A DNA stretch of 27,200 nt from the NCBI GenBank assembly GCA_946611595.1, contig CAMODY010000004.1:1-27200 (forward strand), written 5' to 3'. Position 1 is the first letter of the stretch, and each line of letters begins with the position of its first letter. The position numbers and the translations under genes are program-made. This DNA comes from an uncultured Clostridia bacterium. GTDB lineage: Bacteria > Bacillota > Clostridia > Lachnospirales > Lachnospiraceae. The notes below the pieces were generated by a model. That model was not told where the DNA came from, ran no database searches, and saw only the letters and a program-made list of their open reading frames with translations. Positions 21,958-27,200 of this stretch are shown here, piece by piece.

Positions 21958-24306
21958 TTACTGTTTACGTTTTTTCTTTTTCTTTCTGTTCGGATTTGCA
22001 GTGATCTTTTTAACTTCCTCTGCTCCGCCTTCGACCGCTTTTGCTGCATCTGCAGAAACTTCAACGCCGTCAGCAGTTAAGGCAGCACCGGCAGTCTTTG
22101 CAGCTCTTGCTGCAGCCTGTGCATTATAACGATCTTTCTTCTTCGTCATAATGTAGTACAGGTTACCGGAGATGAAGACAGATGAGAATGCACCTGCGAC
22201 AATGCCAACAGCGATAGGAAGTGCAAACGCTCTCATCGACTCAACACCTAAAATGTATAAGAACAGTACCATAACAAAGGTTGTTGCAGAAGTAAAAATA
22301 CTTCTTGTTAAAGTCTGCTGTATACTGTTATTTACAACCAGCTTCAGATCATAGTTCAGATCCGGCTCTTTCAGGTTCTCACGGATACGGTCGAAGATAA
22401 CGATTGTTGCGTTGATCGAGTATCCGACGATCGTCAGTACACAGGCAATAAAAGAGTTACCTACTGAAAGTCTGAAGATCGCATAGAATGCAATAACGAT
22501 CAAAACGTCATGGATCAAAGCGATAACGGAAGATATCGCAAATTTGAACTTGCGGAAACGAATCCAGATATAGATCAGCATACATGCAGCCGCGATAACA
22601 AGAGAAATGACAGCATCTCTTTGAATTTCGTTGCTGACAGTTGCACTGATATATGTTGTCTCAAAGCTATCAGGATCAGCGCCATAATCATTTACAAGCA
22701 TATCCTGAAGAGCGTTTCTGGTCTCTGCGTCAAGATCCTGTGTCTTGATCACATACTGCGTTGTTCCTGTTACTTTCTGACCTTCGACATCATTATTTCC
22801 GATGACTTCAGCAATATCTGCTTTGATCTGCTCATTAAATTCTTCGATTGTATAATCTTTCTGAAGATCTACCTGCGTGGAAACACCGCCGACAAACTCA
22901 ATATTGTAGTTCATTGCTCGTTTTCCGCTTGCACTGTTAACTATGATCGCTCCGATACCTGCAAGAATGCATACACCTGCAATAACAAACCAAATGATTT
23001 TCTTGCCCACAAAATCGAATGCTTTCTTTTTCGATTTTGCTTTATTTGCATAGAATTTCGGATCTTTTGCACCCATTGCATATAAGCAGGATACGATCAA
23101 TCTTGATACAAGCAGGGATGTAATAACACTTAATACGATACCAATTGCAAGCGTCATTCCAAAGCCCTGAACAGTACCAGAGCCAAAGATCAAAAGTACG
23201 ATCGCTACGATCAAAGTAGTAATATTACCATCAAGGATAGCAGATGTAGATTTTTTGAAACCATATTTAATAGCTTCCTGAGTGCTTCTTCCTGCCTGAA
23301 GTTCTTCTTTGATACGTGCATTGATAATAACGTTACCATCGACTGCCATACCAATAGACAGGATAATACCGGCAATACCGGAAATCGTAAGCGTAAGATT
23401 AAACGCATTCAACAACAGAAGAATTGCAGCTGTATAGAAGATCATGGCAATTGCAGCTGCAACACCAGGAATGCGGTAGAAAATGATCATGAAGATGATG
23501 ATCAGTAAAATACCGATCGCACCTGCGATCAAAGAAGTAGATACCGCATTATCACCAAGTTTTGCACTTACTACTTTAGAGGAAATCTCCTGCAGCTCTA
23601 AGTTCAAAGAACCGATACGGATCGTGGAAGCCAAACGTTCAGCAGCTTCATAAGATCCCATGCCTTCGATGATGCAGTTTCCATCACTGATCACTGCCTG
23701 AACGGTCGGTGCACTTACAACTTCGCCATCGTAAATAATATAGATGACCTGCTGAAGATGAGACTGTGTCGCTTCAGCAAACTGAGCACTACCCTTTTCA
23801 TTTAAATGAAGCTGTACAACGAAGTCAGAAGATCCGGATGTCTGATCCTGCTGTGTTCCGGCCTGAGCAGATTCTACATCAGAACCTGTTACCCATACAG
23901 TAGGATCTTCATAATTAATAGATCCGTCTTCATTATTGGAATCATAGGTTACGAACTGCAAAGAACCAGGTTTTCCGAGTTCTTCAATAACTTTTTCTGT
24001 ATCATAGACACCAGGAATCTCGACTGTGATACGGTCTGTTCCTTCCTGATATACTGTAGCATCGTTACTGTACTCCTGTACTCTCAGCTGCAGTTTGTAG
24101 ATCGTATCATCCAAGTCTGTCTGATCAAAATCTTTATCCTGCACCTGATAGGTAACGCTGACACCACCTCTGAGGTCAAGACCTAAAGTGATGTTACTTG
24201 CAGATCCAATCTTCTCTTTTCCAAATCCGAAAACAGAAGTGAAACAGCAAAGTAAAATGATCACGATAGAAATAATAAAAAATAGGATACCTTTTTTCTT
24301 ACTCAT
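21958..24306 (-). CDS. secDF: Fused protein translocase subunit SecDF
   Basis: Membrane component that uses the proton gradient to help Sec-dependent export. The 782 residues hold a SecD half followed by a SecF half. SecD begins with one helix (about 7-27), then LGLDLRGGVSVTY (42-54), the large P1 periplasmic-type domain, GMGSYEAAERLASTIRIGSLNLEL and five helices with SIGMAVDGNVIINARIKEEL. SecF begins near residue 430, has NYNIEFVGGVSTQVDL (the second D/E-FxGG motif), and ends with GYSINATIVIFDRIRENL and further helices. The tail is Ala-rich, then very basic (about 20 residues, mostly Lys/Arg/Asn). The ATG at 24306 is preferred over an in-frame GTG at 24315 since GGAG lies about 10 bases before it. 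It overlaps the end of the SCIFF maturase gene by 8 bases. Confidence 0.96.
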   Translation of the reverse strand: MSKKKGILFFIISIVIILLCCFTSVFGFGKEKIGSASNITLGLDLRGGVSVTYQVQDKDFDQTDLDDTIYKLQLRVQEYSNDATVYQEGTDRITVEIPGVYDTEKVIEELGKPGSLQFVTYDSNNEDGSINYEDPTVWVTGSDVESAQAGTQQDQTSGSSDFVVQLHLNEKGSAQFAEATQSHLQQVIYIIYDGEVVSAPTVQAVISDGNCIIEGMGSYEAAERLASTIRIGSLNLELQEISSKVVSAKLGDNAVSTSLIAGAIGILLIIIFMIIFYRIPGVAAAIAMIFYTAAILLLLNAFNLTLTISGIAGIILSIGMAVDGNVIINARIKEELQAGRSTQEAIKYGFKKSTSAILDGNITTLIVAIVLLIFGSGTVQGFGMTLAIGIVLSVITSLLVSRLIVSCLYAMGAKDPKFYANKAKSKKKAFDFVGKKIIWFVIAGVCILAGIGAIIVNSASGKRAMNYNIEFVGGVSTQVDLQKDYTIEEFNEQIKADIAEVIGNNDVEGQKVTGTTQYVIKTQDLDAETRNALQDMLVNDYGADPDSFETTYISATVSNEIQRDAVISLVIAAACMLIYIWIRFRKFKFAISSVIALIHDVLIVIAFYAIFRLSVGNSFIACVLTIVGYSINATIVIFDRIRENLKEPDLNYDLKLVVNNSIQQTLTRSIFTSATTFVMVLFLYILGVESMRAFALPIAVGIVAGAFSSVFISGNLYYIMTKKKDRYNAQAAARAAKTAGAALTADGVEVSADAAKAVEGGAEEVKKITANPNRKKKKKRKQ

Positions 24307-25714
24307 CTTCTTCACTCTCCGCTAAAGCTGCTTTTATCATAATTGCGCATTCAACGCGCTTTTGCTGCATCTTACAGCCAATATCATATACTTTATTAAT
24401 ATCTTTACTGAAGTTCCAGGAATTTGCAGGACATCCGCCGCTGCAATAAAACTTTGCAAAACATTTGTCACAGTGATCTTTGGTGTAGACAGATGCTTTT
24501 CTGAACGTCGCCGGAATTTCCGTATTTGTGATACCTTCATCAACATTTCCGATAATGAACTCTTCCTGACCAACAAACTGGTGGCAAGGATAGATCTCGC
24601 CCTTCGGCGTAACAGCAACATATTCCGTGCCGCTTCCGCAGCCGGAAAGACGTTTGATCACACAAGGGCCCTGATCCAGATCGATCATGAAATGGAAGAA
24701 GGTAAATGGCTTTCCAGCTTTCCGTCTTTCAATATAAAGACGAGCCAGTTTCTCATATTCACCCATGATCTGAGGTAGATCTTCATAACAGATTCCATAG
24801 TCAGCTGTCGTTACAACCGGCTCGATGGAAAGATTCTCAAAACCAAGGTCTAAGAATTCCTGAATATCGTTTGTAAAATCCAGATTGTGTCTTGTAAACG
24901 TACCGCGGATATAATGATCCTTATCTCCGCGCTTTTTCACAAACTCCTGAATCTTAGGAACGATCACATCATAGCTGCCTTTACCATTTCTGGTGACGCG
25001 CATACGGTCATTAACTTCTTTTCGGCCGTCAATGCTGAGAACGACATTAGACATTTCCTTGTTCAGAAATTCCGTGATCTCATCATTTAACAGCATTGCA
25101 TTGGTAGTCAGCGTGAAACGGAAGTTTTTATTCTTCTCTTTTTCAATGCTTCTGCCATATTCTACAAGCTGTTTTACGACATCAAAGTTCATCAGCGGCT
25201 CTCCGCCAAAGAAATCAACTTCAAGATTCTTGCGGTTACCGGAGTGGTCAACCAGAAAATCCAAAGCCTTTTTACCGGTCTCAAAGCTCATAAGAGAACG
25301 GTCATGGCTGTGATATTCACCGCCTTCTGCAAAACAATACTTGCAGGCCAGATTGCAGTCGTGTGCAATATGAAGACACATTGCCTTGATCACGGTCTGA
25401 CGTGCATTGATCGCATCAATATTCGGCTCGTAAATATCAGGCGTAAATAATGCGTCGGCATCAATGAGCTCTTTGATTTCTATAAGAGCTTCGGTGATAT
25501 CGTCTAAAGAATATTCAGAGTTTAGGAACGCGAAAGCTTTTGAAGCATATTCCTTTACATCAATTTCAGGACATGAAGCAGGAAAAATTCCTGCTTCGAT
25601 ATCCTGATTGATCAACTGTATTATTTTTATTGTTAATTCGTCTGCAATGTGAACAAGCCCACTGTTCACATCTAGAAGGATGTGGAATCCTTCCAAAGAA
25701 TAAGCATGAACCAA
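24299..25714 (-). CDS. Radical-SAM maturase of the SCIFF ranthipeptide
   Basis: Installs thioether crosslinks in the SCIFF peptide encoded just upstream. The N-terminal part (1-95) is a peptide-recognition (RRE-like) region starting VHAYSLEGFHILLDVNSGLVH. The radical-SAM cluster motif is C120-X3-C124-X2-C127 in HDCNLACKYCFAEGG, followed by VDFFGGEPLMNF and TNAMLLNDEI. The C-terminal SPASM region, rich in cysteines (about 350-450, GCGSGTEYVAVTPKGEIYPCHQF; CDKCFAKFYCSGGCPAN), binds auxiliary Fe-S clusters. At 471 residues it matches the family. The start is TTG at 25714-25712, with AGGAG 11 bases upstream overlapping the SCIFF stop; no ATG exists early in the frame and the family's N-terminus begins here. 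It overlaps secDF by 8 bases. Confidence 0.95.
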   Translation of the reverse strand: MVHAYSLEGFHILLDVNSGLVHIADELTIKIIQLINQDIEAGIFPASCPEIDVKEYASKAFAFLNSEYSLDDITEALIEIKELIDADALFTPDIYEPNIDAINARQTVIKAMCLHIAHDCNLACKYCFAEGGEYHSHDRSLMSFETGKKALDFLVDHSGNRKNLEVDFFGGEPLMNFDVVKQLVEYGRSIEKEKNKNFRFTLTTNAMLLNDEITEFLNKEMSNVVLSIDGRKEVNDRMRVTRNGKGSYDVIVPKIQEFVKKRGDKDHYIRGTFTRHNLDFTNDIQEFLDLGFENLSIEPVVTTADYGICYEDLPQIMGEYEKLARLYIERRKAGKPFTFFHFMIDLDQGPCVIKRLSGCGSGTEYVAVTPKGEIYPCHQFVGQEEFIIGNVDEGITNTEIPATFRKASVYTKDHCDKCFAKFYCSGGCPANSWNFSKDINKVYDIGCKMQQKRVECAIMIKAALAESEEDE

Positions 25715-25728
25715 TTATTTAATAGCTC

Positions 25729-25872
25729 CTATTTCTTATTCTCGCACTTCTGATTTCCTACTGTGCAGGAAGTCTTGCATGCAGACTGGCAGGAAGTCTG
25801 GCACTCGCCGCATCCGCCCTTCTTTAAAGTACTCTGTAATGTTTTTTTGTTTAAAGTTTTAATATGTTTCAT
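25729..25872 (-). CDS. SCIFF six-cysteine ranthipeptide precursor
   Basis: A 47-residue peptide. The leader MKHIKTLNKKTLQSTLKKGG is followed by a core with six cysteines (C21, C24, C28, C32, C36, C43) separated by short Thr/Ser/Gln/Ala spacers (GECQTSCQSACKTSC, then TVGNQKCENKK). This is the 'six cysteines in forty-five residues' peptide found almost throughout Clostridia and matured by the radical-SAM enzyme next door. Known relatives carry thioether bridges from Cys to Thr or other residues outside the alpha position. AGGAGG (25881-25886) is 8 bases before the ATG, an optimal site; a weak -10 (TAAAAT, 25909-25904) is upstream. It starts 68 bases after the pheT stop and ends 14 bases before the maturase start. 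The biological role of SCIFF is not settled; signalling or regulation has been proposed. Confidence 0.96.
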   Translation of the reverse strand: MKHIKTLNKKTLQSTLKKGGCGECQTSCQSACKTSCTVGNQKCENKK

Positions 25873-25940
25873 ATCAAAAGCCTCCTGAAATTTTAGCTAG
25901 TGTATTTTAGCATATCTACTATAGAAAAGTCTATCTTTTG
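25873..25940 (-). promoter_or_regulatory. pheT-SCIFF gap with ribosome site and weak promoter
   Basis: The 68 bases hold AGGAGG at 25881-25886 and, on the minus strand, TAGACT (25933-25928 region) about 18 bases before TAAAAT (25909-25904). The -35 match is poor. A 5-bp inverted repeat (ATAGA/TCTAT) overlaps it; no terminator follows pheT, so readthrough from pheT is also likely. Confidence 0.4.
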
Positions 25941-27200
25941 TTATGATCTGAGCTCAATGCCCTTCTCTTTTAATTTCGCGATGATCTTTTCAATGATAGG
26001 GTTAACATCTTTGTCCTCAAGGGTTCTGTCCGGAGCACGGAATACCATGCTGTATGCTAAGGACTTAAGCCCTTCTCCGATACGTTCGCCTTCGTAAATA
26101 TCAAAGAGTTCAAAGTTTTCGATAAGCTTGCCGCCGCACTTAGAAATGATGGCTTCAACCTCATCTGCATGTACTTCTTTCTTCATGATCATGGAAAGGT
26201 CGCGGGTAACAGCAGGATATTTCGGAATTGCTTTAAACTTCTTGTCAAATCCTGTCATTTCATAAATCGCTTCCACATTCAGCTGCGCAACATAGACGTT
26301 TGTTCCGATGCCGTACTTCTTTGCAACGACTGGATGTACCTGTCCTAAGCATGCGATCTTTTCCTGTCCGCCTTTAACAGTAACTACCGCCTGGCGTCCC
26401 GGATGAAGGAATGGGATCTGATGATCCGGCTCATACTTACGAGGAAGTCTGACGCCTAAATCTGCAAGAACCTGCTCTAAAGCACCTTTCAGATCGAAGA
26501 AATCGCCTTCTCCATAGAAACCAAAGCAAAGTGTTGTTCTCTCTTCCGGAAGTTCTGTCAGTGGAAGAGCCTTCGGAATATAAACGTTTGCAAGTTCAAA
26601 CAGGGATGCTTTCTTGTTTCTGCGGTTGTAGTTTGTTGCAAGGCTTGTAAGCAATCCATTGAACAGGGATGTTCTCATGATACTGTAGTCCTCACCGAGT
26701 GGGTTGGAAATCGTGACAACGTTTCTTAAGAAATCGCCTTCCGGAATACGAAGCTTATCAAATACCTTCGGGCTTTCGAAAGAATATGTCATGGACTCGG
26801 AATATCCATAAGCCTTCATTGTTGTACGAATACGCTCAGCAATAATAAAACTGAAGGATAGTCCTCCCTGAGTCTCAACAGAAGTCGGAAGCGTGGATGG
26901 AATATTTGCATATCCGTAGAATCTTGCAACTTCTTCTGCAATATCAGCCTCTCTTAAAAGATCCTGACGGAAGGTCGGTACTGTGAGCATATTTGTCTTC
27001 TCATCATACTCGATTTCCAATGTAGGGAAGTAAGAAAGCTGGGTTTCTTTATCAATATCCGTTCCGAGGAATGCGTTGATCGCATCCGGATCAAACGGGA
27101 TCTGCTTTGGCTCAACCGGGTTCGGATAGATATCGATCATTCCGCCAACAACATCGCCGGCATCAAGTTCTTCGATCAGCTGGCAGGCTCTTAAAATAGC
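25941..27200 (-). CDS. pheT: Phenylalanyl-tRNA synthetase beta subunit, 5' part cut by window
   Basis: The frame is open to the right edge and covers the last 419 residues of a subunit of about 800. The window begins inside AILRACQLIEELDAGDVVGGMIDIYPNP, so the ATG at 27140 is an internal methionine, not the start. Visible parts are the B5 domain (IPFDPDAINAFLGTDI, PTLEIEYDEKTNMLTVPTFRQDLLREADIAEEVARFYGY), the core fold (SNPLGEDYSIMRTSLFNGLL, NYNRRNKKASLFELANVY) and the C-terminal FDX-ACB anticodon-binding domain (KYPAVTRDLSMIMKK ... YSMVFRAPDRTLEDKDVN). The enzyme charges tRNA-Phe as an alpha2-beta2 tetramer; pheS is expected just outside. SCIFF follows on the same strand. Confidence 0.97.
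   Translation of the reverse strand, partial: AILRACQLIEELDAGDVVGGMIDIYPNPVEPKQIPFDPDAINAFLGTDIDKETQLSYFPTLEIEYDEKTNMLTVPTFRQDLLREADIAEEVARFYGYANIPSTLPTSVETQGGLSFSFIIAERIRTTMKAYGYSESMTYSFESPKVFDKLRIPEGDFLRNVVTISNPLGEDYSIMRTSLFNGLLTSLATNYNRRNKKASLFELANVYIPKALPLTELPEERTTLCFGFYGEGDFFDLKGALEQVLADLGVRLPRKYEPDHQIPFLHPGRQAVVTVKGGQEKIACLGQVHPVVAKKYGIGTNVYVAQLNVEAIYEMTGFDKKFKAIPKYPAVTRDLSMIMKKEVHADEVEAIISKCGGKLIENFELFDIYEGERIGEGLKSLAYSMVFRAPDRTLEDKDVNPIIEKIIAKLKEKGIELRS

Noticed and set aside
22510..23085. 191-codon plus-strand open frame opposite secDF
   Set aside because: Lies wholly inside secDF on the other strand, has Cys/Ile/Asp-rich composition typical of an antisense shadow, and lacks a ribosome site or domain.
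24362..24778. 138-codon plus-strand open frame opposite the SCIFF maturase
   Set aside because: Fully contained antisense frame over a conserved Cys-rich region; no independent support.
27138..27140. Methionine codon as the start of the pheT frame
   Set aside because: The frame continues to the window edge with conserved PheT residues, so this is an internal Met of a truncated gene.
1..27200. CRISPR arrays, tRNA or rRNA genes, transposases, phage genes
   Set aside because: Looked for and not seen: no regularly spaced repeats, no cloverleaf-like sequence, no integrase or transposase motifs.

Overview
The window looks like chromosomal DNA of an anaerobic, AT-rich, low-GC Gram-positive bacterium of the class Clostridia, most likely a Lachnospiraceae-type organism. 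The inference rests on a Rex redox repressor, the gene order pheT - SCIFF peptide - SCIFF maturase - fused secDF - recJ, a PDZ/DUF512 protein directly before der, plsY and gpsA, AGGAGG-type ribosome binding sites, and the absence of outer-membrane genes. No tRNA, rRNA, CRISPR array, prophage or insertion sequence was seen. gpsA (left edge) and pheT (right edge) are cut by the window ends.

Layout, left to right. (1) 1-7978, minus strand: a housekeeping run transcribed leftward as rex, alr, a CBS/CorC-domain protein, yebC, a DUF512 radical-SAM-like protein, der, plsY, gpsA. It is headed by a promoter and a strong candidate pair of Rex operators. The CBS gene has an additional internal promoter. 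(2) 8007-9784, minus strand: a membrane-anchored alpha/beta-hydrolase-like protein and maf, separated by a hairpin. (3) 9797-12544, plus strand: an ABC-F protein with one degenerate ATP site and a monoacylglycerol-lipase-like hydrolase, ended by a bidirectional terminator. (4) 12577-13228, minus strand: a small lipoprotein with its own promoter. (5) 13238-13424: a 187-bp hairpin-forming element that closes the next operon. (6) 13429-20141, minus strand: a six-gene operon of racemase, membrane transglutaminase-like protein, DltA-like adenylating enzyme, carrier protein, MBOAT acyltransferase and SGNH-like protein. (7) 20185-27200, minus strand: pheT (partial), SCIFF, its radical-SAM maturase, secDF and recJ, ended by a terminator whose loop doubles as the -35 box of operon (6).

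The most interesting unit is operon (6). It resembles the dlt system that puts D-alanine on teichoic acids: activation, carrier loading, MBOAT transfer across the membrane and a DltD-like extracytoplasmic step. It differs by starting with an Asp/Glu-type racemase and an exported transglutaminase-fold protein, by lacking the D-Ala-associated cysteine in the adenylation domain, and by having Cys in place of the SGNH serine. I infer a surface-decoration pathway whose amino acid need not be D-alanine. A second theme is start-site architecture: rex and the racemase gene (and, more weakly, the 8007-8879 hydrolase) have a -10 box only 6-10 bases before an ATG that lacks a Shine-Dalgarno sequence, which suggests leaderless or nearly leaderless mRNAs.
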